Assembly (NCBI RefSeq): GCF_001613265.1
Contig: NZ_BDCA01000048.1
Coordinates: 1-37,469 of the forward strand
DNA: 37,469 nt
Direction: 5' to 3'
Source: Nocardia vermiculata NBRC 100427
GTDB lineage: Bacteria; Actinomycetota; Actinomycetes; Mycobacteriales; Mycobacteriaceae
The stretch's first letter is position 1. Each line of letters begins with the position of its first letter. The position numbers were made by a program, and so were the translations under genes. The notes under the pieces were generated by a model. That model had not been told where the DNA came from. It made no database searches and saw only the letters and a program-made list of their open reading frames with translations. This document shows positions 1 through 6,777 of this stretch, piece after piece.

Positions 1-46
1 CTAATCGTGCCGGCACGGGGTCGCGGGCGTAGAGCGACTATTGCAC

Positions 47-391
47 TCAGCCCAGCAACTGTGCCTTCGCCGTGGCGAACTCCTGGTCCGACAGCACGCC
101 GGTCTGATGGAGCTGCCCCAACTGCTGCAGCTTCGCGACCAGGTCTTCGCCGGTATCGGGCGCGGGGGCTGGTGCTGGGGGAGCGGCATACTGAGTCGGT
201 GCGTACTGCGCCTGTTGTGCCTCGTAGGCTTGTTCCTGCTGCTGGCTATAGGCCTGCTGTTCGGCCCCGCGTCGCTGGGCCCGCCGGTCCACGGCATTGG
301 CAGTGGCTCGTGCGGTGCCTGCCACGACCGCGGTGCGTGCCACCGTGCCGAGCAGACCGGGCCGACCGATTCGTCCACCTCGAAAGACCAT
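47..391 (-). CDS. SHOCT-domain small protein
   Basis: A 114-residue protein. The N-terminus is basic, the middle is rich in Gln, Ala, Tyr and Pro (about residues 40-80), and the last 32 residues (DLVAKLQQLGQLHQTGVLSD onward) match the SHOCT domain, a short helical oligomerisation module usually found at protein C-termini. There is no clear membrane segment or signal peptide. It is the second gene of a minus-strand pair: it starts 9 bp after the DUF6325 stop, with GTAGGAG overlapping that stop as its ribosome-binding site. The family has no defined biochemical role. In actinomycetes such proteins often sit beside DUF6325 and DUF1269 genes, as here. The domain call is firm; the function is unknown. 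Confidence 0.85.
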   Translation of the reverse strand: MVFRGGRIGRPGLLGTVARTAVVAGTARATANAVDRRAQRRGAEQQAYSQQQEQAYEAQQAQYAPTQYAAPPAPAPAPDTGEDLVAKLQQLGQLHQTGVLSDQEFATAKAQLLG

Positions 392-400
392 AGGAATCTC

Positions 401-820
401 CTACCGGGCGGCGAGCGCCGCATCGACGGCGTCGCGGGGTACTTGTATCTGCAGGGCGAGCTCACCGCCGGACTCGCGGACGGTGCCGGCGAGGCTGCGC
501 GCCCAGGTTTCCTCGTAGGCCACGACGAGTGCAGCGGTTTCGGGTTCGAGGAGCTCGCGAACCAGTTCCAGATCGTCGTCGCTGATCAGCCCCTGCGGAT
601 CTACGTGCAGCTCATCGAGTCCGACCTGGCTCATCGGTTCGTCCACTTCTACCTGACTCACTTCACCCGTGGCGCTCTTGGCGAGATAGATCAGGTCGAT
701 GATGGTTACGACACCTTGGTCCACCACCTCACGCAGGCTCTGCACCACCGCATAGGGGACTCGCTGACCGGGAAAGGTCAGCACCGCCACTTCGACCGGT
801 CCGAGATTGTTGTCGACCAT
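401..820 (-). CDS. DUF6325 family protein
   Basis: A 139-residue protein starting MVDNNLGPVEVAVLTFPG. It shows the DUF6325 pattern: a GP(V/I)E start, the segment VVTIIDLIYLAKSATGEV, an acidic middle (LISDDDLELVRELLEP), then ALVVAYEETWA and a C-terminal run ending VDAALAAR. It looks cytosolic, with no signal peptide or membrane helix. It leads the minus-strand DUF6325-SHOCT operon and diverges from the DUF1269 gene. The shared 153-bp promoter region carries two copies of the 19-bp palindrome; the nearer one ends 35 bp from this start. The start was chosen because the family alignment begins at this Met; the same reading frame runs on upstream, but without family resemblance. Role unknown; a stress-associated function is inferred only from neighbours. 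Confidence 0.85.
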   Translation of the reverse strand: MVDNNLGPVEVAVLTFPGQRVPYAVVQSLREVVDQGVVTIIDLIYLAKSATGEVSQVEVDEPMSQVGLDELHVDPQGLISDDDLELVRELLEPETAALVVAYEETWARSLAGTVRESGGELALQIQVPRDAVDAALAAR

Positions 821-854
821 GCCCGCATTGTGCGTCGGACGCTCGCAGGCGCGC

Positions 855-873
855 TTCATCCGATGCGGGTGAA
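855..873. promoter_or_regulatory. 19-bp palindrome, copy 1
   Basis: TTCATCCG-ATG-CGGGTGAA lies 34 bp upstream of the DUF6325 start, in the divergent DUF6325/DUF1269 intergenic region. The arms pair at seven of eight positions, and the remaining T:G pair is the Y/R position of the consensus. The 8-3-8 layout recurs at seven other sites. The likely role is an operator for a dimeric regulator not encoded in the window. Confidence 0.7.
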
Positions 874-892
874 CAACAGTCACCGATGTCGG

Positions 893-911
893 TTCATCCG
901 CAACGTGTGAG
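893..911. promoter_or_regulatory. 19-bp palindrome, copy 2
   Basis: TTCATCCG-CAA-CGTGTGAG lies 38 bp from copy 1 in the same divergent region and 62 bp upstream of the DUF1269 start. It is an imperfect copy of the consensus. Having one copy near each divergent gene fits regulation of both directions. Confidence 0.65.
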
Positions 912-973
912 GTGGCCACCGCCGGTGGTCCCGTAGCGTCGCGTCCCTGCGCACCCGGTACGAGGAGGCGAGT

Positions 974-1462
974 ATGGCGGCAACGTTGACAGTGTGGCGG
1001 TTCCCCACCGACACCGGCGCGGATACCGCAGTGCACACATTGCAGGAATTGCAGGCAGAACGGTTGATCACGGTCCACGATGCCGCCGTCGTGAGCTGGG
1101 CCGAGGGCGCCCCCAAACCGAAGACCGCGCAGCACAACAAGTTCTCCCGGCTCGGTGCACTGAGCGGCTCGTTCTGGGGCCTGCTGTTCGGCATCATCTT
1201 CTTCGTCCCGCTGATCGGTACGGCAGTCGGCGCGGGTATGGGCGCGCTCAGTGGCGCGCTGACCGACGTCGGCATCGACAAGTCGTTCATCGCCCGCGTG
1301 CGGGAGCAAGTGACGCCGGGAACGTCGGCGTTGTTCGTGCTGACCTCGGATGCGGTACTCGACCGCGTACACGACCGTTTCCATGGCCAGCACCCCGAAT
1401 TGGTGTCGACCAATATGTCGCTCGAACAGGAAGACCGGCTGCGCTCGGTTTTCACCGATTGA
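974..1462 (+). CDS. DUF1269 family protein
   Basis: A 162-residue protein of the DUF1269 family. The N-terminal alpha/beta part (residues 1-55, with LTVWRFPTDTGADTAVHTL and LITVHDAAVVSWAEG) is followed by a glycine-rich hydrophobic hairpin (about 56-100, GALSGSFWGLLFGIIFFVPL, then GTAVGAGMGALSGAL) resembling a glycine zipper. A C-terminal part contains VTPGTSALFVLTSDAVLDRV. The molecular role is not known; the hydrophobic hairpin suggests membrane association. GAGGAGG-type bases precede the ATG. It heads a plus-strand run with the AI-2E, GAP and SulP genes, the next gene starting 22 bp downstream, behind palindrome copy 2. Confidence 0.88.
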   Translation: MAATLTVWRFPTDTGADTAVHTLQELQAERLITVHDAAVVSWAEGAPKPKTAQHNKFSRLGALSGSFWGLLFGIIFFVPLIGTAVGAGMGALSGALTDVGIDKSFIARVREQVTPGTSALFVLTSDAVLDRVHDRFHGQHPELVSTNMSLEQEDRLRSVFTD

Positions 1463-1484
1463 TGCGTGAGCGTAGGGAGAACCG

Positions 1485-2624
1485 ATGCGCAAACGAGGTG
1501 ATCCGGAACGGCCGGTCCGAACAGCCCCGGCAGTAACCGCCGGATCGTGGTCGATACCGCGTGGCCTGATCGTCGTACTGGCCGCGGCCGCGACAGTGGT
1601 GGCGATCGCTGGAATGAAATCCTTTGCGGGCGTCTTGGGCCCGGCCTTCCTCGCCTTGATGCTCACGGTCGCGGTACAGCCCCTTCAAGGATGGGTGCAG
1701 CGGCGGGGCCTGAGGCCGTGGGTGGGGATGGTCGCCGCTGTGGTTGCGGTGGTGGTGATACTCGTAGCCTTGGTAGGCGCGCTGGTCCTGTCGGCCGCGC
1801 AACTGGCCACCCAATTGCCCGAATACAGTGACCGTGTCGACGAACTGCTGGATGGCGTTCGCACGAAACTGTCCGATGCGGGTGTGGACTCCGAACAGAT
1901 TCACAACATGCTGGGGGCATTGGATGTCAACAAGCTGGTAGTAGTGCTCGAGGATGTGCTGCGTGGCCTGCTCGGGGTGGCGTCGAATCTGATCTTCGTG
2001 GTCGCGCTGCTGTTGTTCATGGCGATCGACGGAATGATCATCGGGAAGAAGATGACTGTCGTCGCCACGGTGCGTCCCGAGATCGCCTACGCACTCGAGG
2101 CTTTCGCGCGGGGGACGCGCAAATACCTCGTGGTGTCGACGGTGTTCGGGCTGATCGTCGGTGTTTTCGACGGTGTCGCGCTGTGGTGGATGGGCGTTCC
2201 GCTTCCGGTGCTGTGGGCGCTGCTGTCTTTCATCACCAACTACATACCGAATATCGGATTCGTGATCGGTGTGGTGCCGCCCGCGCTGCTGGCCCTGCTG
2301 GACAGCGGGCCGATACTGATGCTCTGGGTGATCGTCGTCTACTGCGTGATCAACTTCGTTATTCAGTCGATCATCCAGCCGAAATACGTCGGCGATTCGG
2401 TCGGGCTGGGAGTAACGGTGACATTTCTGTCGCTGGTGTTCTGGTCGTGGGTGCTGGGCGCGCTGGGCGCCCTGCTGGCCATTCCGCTGACCTTGTTGGT
2501 GAAGGCCGTCGTGCTGGACATCGATCCGACGACTCGATGGGTGAATACGCTGATCTCGGACAAGGCGCCTGCCCCGGAGGAATCCGATGGGACTCAGCGT
2601 CCCGAGTTCACCCGAAACGTGTGA
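1485..2624 (+). CDS. AI-2E family transporter
   Basis: A 379-residue polytopic membrane protein of the AI-2E transport family, which includes TqsA/PerM-type exporters and Na+/H+ antiporter-like members. It shows early helices (residues about 27-100, including FLALMLTVAVQPL), a soluble stretch of about 100-155, and the conserved C-terminal helices with FITNYIPNIGFVIGVVPPAL and VIQSIIQPKYVGDSVGL, the family hallmarks. GGGAGA precedes the ATG, 22 bp after the DUF1269 stop, so the two are probably cotranscribed. The substrate cannot be read from sequence; autoinducer-2 transport should not be assumed in actinomycetes. Its last codons overlap palindrome copy 3, and the next gene follows 34 bp after its stop. 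Confidence 0.88.
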   Translation: MRKRGDPERPVRTAPAVTAGSWSIPRGLIVVLAAAATVVAIAGMKSFAGVLGPAFLALMLTVAVQPLQGWVQRRGLRPWVGMVAAVVAVVVILVALVGALVLSAAQLATQLPEYSDRVDELLDGVRTKLSDAGVDSEQIHNMLGALDVNKLVVVLEDVLRGLLGVASNLIFVVALLLFMAIDGMIIGKKMTVVATVRPEIAYALEAFARGTRKYLVVSTVFGLIVGVFDGVALWWMGVPLPVLWALLSFITNYIPNIGFVIGVVPPALLALLDSGPILMLWVIVVYCVINFVIQSIIQPKYVGDSVGLGVTVTFLSLVFWSWVLGALGALLAIPLTLLVKAVVLDIDPTTRWVNTLISDKAPAPEESDGTQRPEFTRNV

Positions 2625-2625
2625 C
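2607..2625. promoter_or_regulatory. 19-bp palindrome, copy 3
   Basis: TTCACCCG-AAA-CGTGTGAC spans the 3' end of the AI-2E transporter gene and ends 33 bp before the GAP-family start. It may give the GAP-SulP pair its own regulated promoter inside the longer gene run. Confidence 0.6.
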
Positions 2626-2658
2626 GTCACCGGCCCACCGCACCGATACCGTGCGCCT

Positions 2659-3318
2659 ATGGGCACTGTTCTGGGTGAGCTGCTCCCGCTGGCGGTGGGC
2701 GTGGCGATCTCACCTATCCCCATTGTTGCCGCGATTCTGATCATTCTCTCGGCCGGAGTGGGCAGGGTCGGGCCCGGATTCGCGCTCGGCTGGGTGCTCG
2801 GAATCATCGTCGCCACTACGGTATTCGTGTTGCTGTCGGGCGCCCTGTCCGGCTCCGAGGACAAGGAACCGTCCAGTGCGGTGGGCTGGATAAAGATCGT
2901 GCTGGGAATCGTGCTGCTCGGATTGGCTGCGACGCAGTGGCGTGCTCGCTCGAACTCCGAAACTCCAGGGTGGATGCGGGCGATCGACACGCTCAGTCCC
3001 CTCGGCGCGGTCGGACTGGGCGCGATGCTGGCGGCAGTGAACCCGAAGAACCTGCTGCTGTGCATTTCGGCGGGCGTGGCGATCGGCACCGGCTCGCTCG
3101 GCGCCGGACAGCAGGTGGTCGCGGTGATCGTGTTCACCGTGCTGGCGGCGGCGAGCGTGCTCGTGGTGGTGGTGGGCTATTTGCTGGCGGCCGACCGCCT
3201 GCGGGGACCGCTGGACGGTGCCCGGCAGTGGTTGCAGGACAACAACCATGTCGTGATGGCGATCGTGCTGCTGGTGATGGGCGCCGTGGTGCTCGGCAAG
3301 GGTATCGGCGGCGTGTAA
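2659..3318 (+). CDS. GAP-family (Sap-like) membrane protein
   Basis: A 219-residue protein with about six predicted membrane helices. The N-terminal LLPLAVGVAISPIPIVAAIL and the mid-protein AVNPKNLLLCISAGVAIGTG are typical of the GAP family (named after a mycobacterial glycopeptidolipid-addressing protein, also annotated as sulfolipid-1-addressing protein Sap). The family is linked to moving cell-envelope lipids, but a transport mechanism has not been shown. The start is the ATG at 2659; an upstream in-frame ATG at 2587 lies inside the preceding gene and would add residues unlike the family. It lies between the AI-2E and SulP genes, directly behind palindrome copy 3. Confidence 0.82.
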   Translation: MGTVLGELLPLAVGVAISPIPIVAAILIILSAGVGRVGPGFALGWVLGIIVATTVFVLLSGALSGSEDKEPSSAVGWIKIVLGIVLLGLAATQWRARSNSETPGWMRAIDTLSPLGAVGLGAMLAAVNPKNLLLCISAGVAIGTGSLGAGQQVVAVIVFTVLAAASVLVVVVGYLLAADRLRGPLDGARQWLQDNNHVVMAIVLLVMGAVVLGKGIGGV

Positions 3319-3356
3319 CGGATCGGATTGGTGGACGAGCAGTGGCCGGACGGTGG

Positions 3357-5045
3357 ATGATCTTCGAGTCCTTGGCGGGCTATCGGCCGCAGTGGCTGCG
3401 TGCCGATGTGGTCGCCGGGTTGACGGTGTGGGCCGTGCTGGTTCCGGAAGCGCTGGCCTACGCCTCGATCGCCGGAGTCCCGCCGGTTGTCGGTCTCTAC
3501 GCCGCGGTTCCGTCCCTGATCCTGTACGCCTTCGCCGGTAGTTCACGCCACCTGGTCGTCGGACCCATGTCGGCGACCGCTGCCCTCTCTGCCGCGATCG
3601 TGACACCGATGGCCGGTGCCGACAGCGGCAGGTTTCTCGCCTTGTCAACCGGATTGGCCATCGCGACCGGAATTGTGGGTCTCGTAGCCGGTGCGATCCG
3701 GCTGGGCTTCATCGCGAACTTCATCTCCGAACCCGTCCTCAAAGGTTTCATCGTCGGGCTGGCGCTGACCATCATCATCGGGCAGGTGCCGAAGCTGTTC
3801 GGCATCCACAAACATGAGGGTGACTTCTTCGAACAGGCGTGGGGCGTGCTCACCGATCTGGGCGATACCCAGTGGCGCACGCTGGTGGTCGGGTTGGTGA
3901 GCTTGGCGATCGTGCTCGCGGTGAAACGCTGGCTGCCGTTGATCCCCGGATCGCTATTGGCCGTACTCATCGGCATCGTCGCAGTCGCGTTGTTGAATTT
4001 GGAGGACAAGGGTGTTGCGATCGTCGGTCATATCGACGCAGGTTTGCCCTCCCTGGGGCTACCCGGCGGCATCGGATTCGGCGATTACATCGATCTGCTG
4101 GGCCCGGCTGTCGGCGTACTACTCATCGGATTCGCCGAGGGGCTCGGTGCGGCGAAAACCTATGCGGCGAAGGCCGGCTACCAAGTCGATGCCAATCGAG
4201 AACTGCTCGGCCTGGGGGCGGCGAATCTCGGTTCGGGACTGGCCTCGGGCATGGTCGTCAACGGAAGTCTGTCCAAGACAGCGGTCAACGGATCGGCCGG
4301 TGCCAAAACTCAGGTCAGCGGCCTGGTGGTGGCTGCACTCACCATCTTGACGCTACTGTTCCTCACCGGTCTGTTCGAAAAGTTGCCGGAAGCGACCCTG
4401 GCCGGCGTGGTGATCGCGGCGGTGATCGAACTGGTCGATTTCGCCGCATTGCGGCGGCTGTACCGGGTGTGGACGCAGCGGCTCGGTGGTATCTACGGCA
4501 AGGCCGCGCGAGCGGACTTCACCGCCGCGGTGGCGGCAATGGCCGGGGTACTGCTGTTCGATACCCTGCCCGGGTTGCTGATCGGCGTGGGCATTTCCAT
4601 TGTGCTGCTGGTTTACCGGACTTCGCGGCCGCATGTCGCACGGGTGGTGCGTAGCGGCACGTTGTGGGTGGACGCACAGCGTCATCCGGAACTCGCGGCA
4701 CGGCCCGATCTGCTGGTGATCCGCGTCGAGGCGGGTTTGTTCTTCGCCAACGCCGATTACGTCCGCGAACGGGTGGAACAGCTGTGTACGGACCGGACTC
4801 GGCTGGTCGTCCTCGACGCCGAAACGTCACCCAGTATCGATGTCACCGCGGCCGCCATGCTGGCCGACCTGCGCCGCGATCTCGCTCGCCGCAGAATAGA
4901 GTTCCGGATCGCGCGGTCCATCGGACAATTCGGGGACGCGTTCGAAACCGCGGAATCCGGCAGCGGCGCACCGGGTTTGTACCCGACCGTCGCCGCTGCC
5001 ATCGCCGATCTACCCGATGTCCCACAACCGTCGAACGACAGCTGA
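3357..5045 (+). CDS. SulP-family anion transporter with STAS domain
   Basis: A 562-residue SulP/SLC26-type permease. The N-terminus RPQWLRADVVAGLTVWAVLV leads into the signature PEALAYASIAGVPPVVGLYA, followed by about 10-12 membrane helices (through residue about 420) including GFAEGLGAAKTYAAKAGY. A C-terminal STAS domain follows (about residues 430-555, with LVIRVEAGLFFANADYVRER and LVVLDAETSPSIDVTAA). The family exchanges sulfate, bicarbonate or other anions; the substrate here is not determined. The ATG at 3357 is chosen; an in-frame GTG at 3342 would add five residues. It follows the GAP gene by 38 bp. Its link with the sulfoquinovose-type genes downstream is discussed as a finding. Confidence 0.88.
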   Translation: MIFESLAGYRPQWLRADVVAGLTVWAVLVPEALAYASIAGVPPVVGLYAAVPSLILYAFAGSSRHLVVGPMSATAALSAAIVTPMAGADSGRFLALSTGLAIATGIVGLVAGAIRLGFIANFISEPVLKGFIVGLALTIIIGQVPKLFGIHKHEGDFFEQAWGVLTDLGDTQWRTLVVGLVSLAIVLAVKRWLPLIPGSLLAVLIGIVAVALLNLEDKGVAIVGHIDAGLPSLGLPGGIGFGDYIDLLGPAVGVLLIGFAEGLGAAKTYAAKAGYQVDANRELLGLGAANLGSGLASGMVVNGSLSKTAVNGSAGAKTQVSGLVVAALTILTLLFLTGLFEKLPEATLAGVVIAAVIELVDFAALRRLYRVWTQRLGGIYGKAARADFTAAVAAMAGVLLFDTLPGLLIGVGISIVLLVYRTSRPHVARVVRSGTLWVDAQRHPELAARPDLLVIRVEAGLFFANADYVRERVEQLCTDRTRLVVLDAETSPSIDVTAAAMLADLRRDLARRRIEFRIARSIGQFGDAFETAESGSGAPGLYPTVAAAIADLPDVPQPSNDS

Positions 5046-5116
5046 CCGCCCATTCGGTGGTCGTCTACCGGCGAGGTCGCAAGAGCTGTCCGGTTCGACG
5101 AAGTTCGTGTTTCGAG

Positions 5117-5350
5117 TCAGCGCCGCGCGCGGCGGGTGCGCAGGGTCAGCAGCCCGGCGAGCCAGCCCACGACGAAGATGATCAGCAGGACCAGCCACAT
5201 CGGTGACGTAATGGTGACCATCAGGATGTTGATGTCGACGCGGTGATGATTCTGGACGATGAAGATGATCGCCAGCACCGCCAACACGATCGCGACCCAC
5301 TGGGCCGGCGAAATCCGGGAGAGCCCGGAGGGCTTCGTAGTCTGCTCCAT
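5117..5350 (-). CDS. LapA-domain small membrane protein
   Basis: A 77-residue protein with two membrane helices (about residues 17-34 and 45-66) around the short motif FIVQNHHRVDINILMVTITS, typical of LapA / lipopolysaccharide-assembly-protein-A-domain proteins (the FxxQN signature). A basic tail, LRTRRARR, follows. The start is the ATG at 5350 with AGGAGA six bases upstream; an upstream ATG in the same frame lacks family sequence. In actinomycetes, which lack lipopolysaccharide, the role is unknown. It converges on the SulP gene (71-bp gap) and diverges from the sulfoquinovose-synthase-like gene across a region with two operator copies. Confidence 0.83.
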   Translation of the reverse strand: MEQTTKPSGLSRISPAQWVAIVLAVLAIIFIVQNHHRVDINILMVTITSPMWLVLLIIFVVGWLAGLLTLRTRRARR

Positions 5351-5414
5351 GATTGTTCTCCTGTGCACGGGGCGGCATGTATCGGTGACTGTGCCCGGGT
5401 GATGCATCCGGCGC

Positions 5415-5433
5415 ATCACCCTCTACGGATGAG
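5415..5433. promoter_or_regulatory. 19-bp palindrome, copy 4
   Basis: ATCACCCT-CTA-CGGATGAG lies 64 bp upstream of the LapA-like start. It is the weaker of two copies in this divergent region. Its left arm overlaps a perfect inverted repeat (GGGTGATGC-N7-GCATCACCC, 5397-5421). Confidence 0.55.
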
Positions 5434-5455
5434 CGGCCCTCGGCCCTCGAGCCGA

Positions 5456-5474
5456 ATCACCCGTCGCGGGTGAA
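5456..5474. promoter_or_regulatory. 19-bp palindrome, copy 5
   Basis: ATCACCCG-TCG-CGGGTGAA has arms that pair perfectly over seven bases. It is 41 bp from copy 4 and 103 bp upstream of the sulfoquinovose-synthase-like start, so it probably controls that operon. Confidence 0.7.
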
Positions 5475-5577
5475 GCCTGCTGCGCGGATCAATGGCACCT
5501 TTACCGATGAAATCGCATTCGACATTGCAGTGACAGTTGCAACTGCACGGCTCGTGACCGACGGGGAAGAGGCACCG

Positions 5578-6777
5578 ATGCGAACATTGATCTTCGGCGG
5601 AGACGGATTCTGCGGGTGGCCCAGCGCCTTGCACTTGTCGGCGCACGGCCACGAGGTCACCATCGTCGACAGTCTGGTGCGCCGCCGGATCGATACCGAA
5701 CTCGGGGTGCAATCGTTGACCCCGATCACCTCACTGTCCGAGCGACTCCAGGCGTGGCACGCGGTGACCGGCAACGAGATCGTCTGGCACTCCTTCGATC
5801 TCGCGAACGATTACGCACAATTGACCGAACTGCTCGCGTCGTTGCACCCGGATGCGATAGTGCATTTCGCGGAACAGCGGTCCGCGCCGTACTCGATGAA
5901 ATCGCCTGCGCACAAGCGGTATACGGTCGACAACAATCTCAATGCCACGCACAACCTGCTGGCCGCGGTGGTCGAAGTCGGTTCCGATGCCCACATCGTG
6001 CACCTGGGGTCCATGGGCGTCTACGGCTACGAATCCGTTCCGGTCGACCTGCCGGAGGGGTATCTCACCGTGAGTTATCCCGACCGGACCGGCCACTCGC
6101 AGACGCGGGAGATCCTGTATCCCACCCAGCCGGGAAGTGTGTATCACCTGACCAAGTCGATGGACCAGTTGCTGTTTCAGTTCTATGCCCGCAACGACGG
6201 GGTGCGGATCACGGACCTGCATCAGGGCATCGTCTGGGGGACACAGACCGAAGAGACCGCACTCGATCTGCGCCTGATCAATCGCTTCGATTACGACGGT
6301 GACTACGGCACCGTCCTCAACCGCTTTCTGATGGAAGCGGCCATCGGCTACCCGCTGACCGTGTACGGCACCGGCGGGCAAACCCGTGCCTTCATCAACA
6401 TTCGCGACACCGTGCACTGCATTCGCCTGGCCGCAGAATCGGGCAGCCACGTCGACGGACGGGTCCGGGTGATGAATCAGATGACCGAGACGCATCGGGT
6501 AGTAGATCTCGCGCGGCTGGTCGCCGACATCACAGGAGCGCAGGTGCAGCTGCTGGCCGATCCCAGGGAGGAAGCCGAGGAGAACGAACTGCAAGTCTGC
6601 AACGACCACCTGCTGGGGCTCGGCTTGGAACCGACCAGGCTCGCCTCGGGGCTGTTACAGGAGTCGGCCGATATTGCCCGGCGCTTCGCCCACCGGGTCG
6701 ATATGACCCGGATTCCGTGCCGATCGTATTGGACCCGCGAGCGTGAGTCCGCCGCCGCGGAGCACGCCTATGGCTGA
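5578..6777 (+). CDS. UDP-sulfoquinovose synthase-like NAD-dependent epimerase
   Basis: A 399-residue extended SDR protein that closely follows plant SQD1 / bacterial SqdB, which make UDP-sulfoquinovose from UDP-glucose and sulfite. Visible hallmarks are a nucleotide-binding start FGGDGFCGWPSALHL (residues 6-20), SLVRRRIDTELGVQSLTPI (32-50), HFAEQRSAPYSM (96-107), SMGVYG (145-150), the YxxxK pair YHLTK (189-193), TDLHQGIVWGTQTEE (212-226) and YGTGGQTRAFINIRDTVHC (263-281). SQD1, as I recall it, has TMGEYG where this has SMGVYG, so Thr becomes Ser and Glu becomes Val. The ATG at 5578 has GGGGAAGAGG upstream. Its 3' end overlaps the next gene by 8 bp. Sulfosugar chemistry is inferred from homology; a related epimerase activity remains possible. 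Confidence 0.8.
   Translation: MRTLIFGGDGFCGWPSALHLSAHGHEVTIVDSLVRRRIDTELGVQSLTPITSLSERLQAWHAVTGNEIVWHSFDLANDYAQLTELLASLHPDAIVHFAEQRSAPYSMKSPAHKRYTVDNNLNATHNLLAAVVEVGSDAHIVHLGSMGVYGYESVPVDLPEGYLTVSYPDRTGHSQTREILYPTQPGSVYHLTKSMDQLLFQFYARNDGVRITDLHQGIVWGTQTEETALDLRLINRFDYDGDYGTVLNRFLMEAAIGYPLTVYGTGGQTRAFINIRDTVHCIRLAAESGSHVDGRVRVMNQMTETHRVVDLARLVADITGAQVQLLADPREEAEENELQVCNDHLLGLGLEPTRLASGLLQESADIARRFAHRVDMTRIPCRSYWTRERESAAAEHAYG

Noticed and set aside
1450..1470. TTCACCG-N6-GCGTGAG between DUF1269 and AI-2E genes resembling the 19-bp palindrome
   Set aside because: The spacing is not 8-3-8 and the right arm lacks GGGTGA; it also overlaps the DUF1269 stop. Not counted as an operator copy.
401..1666. 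Long minus-strand frame upstream of the DUF6325 start, and many other long frames opposite real genes
   Set aside because: High-GC DNA gives long open antisense frames; these lack family motifs and overlap well-supported genes such as DUF1269 and the AI-2E transporter.
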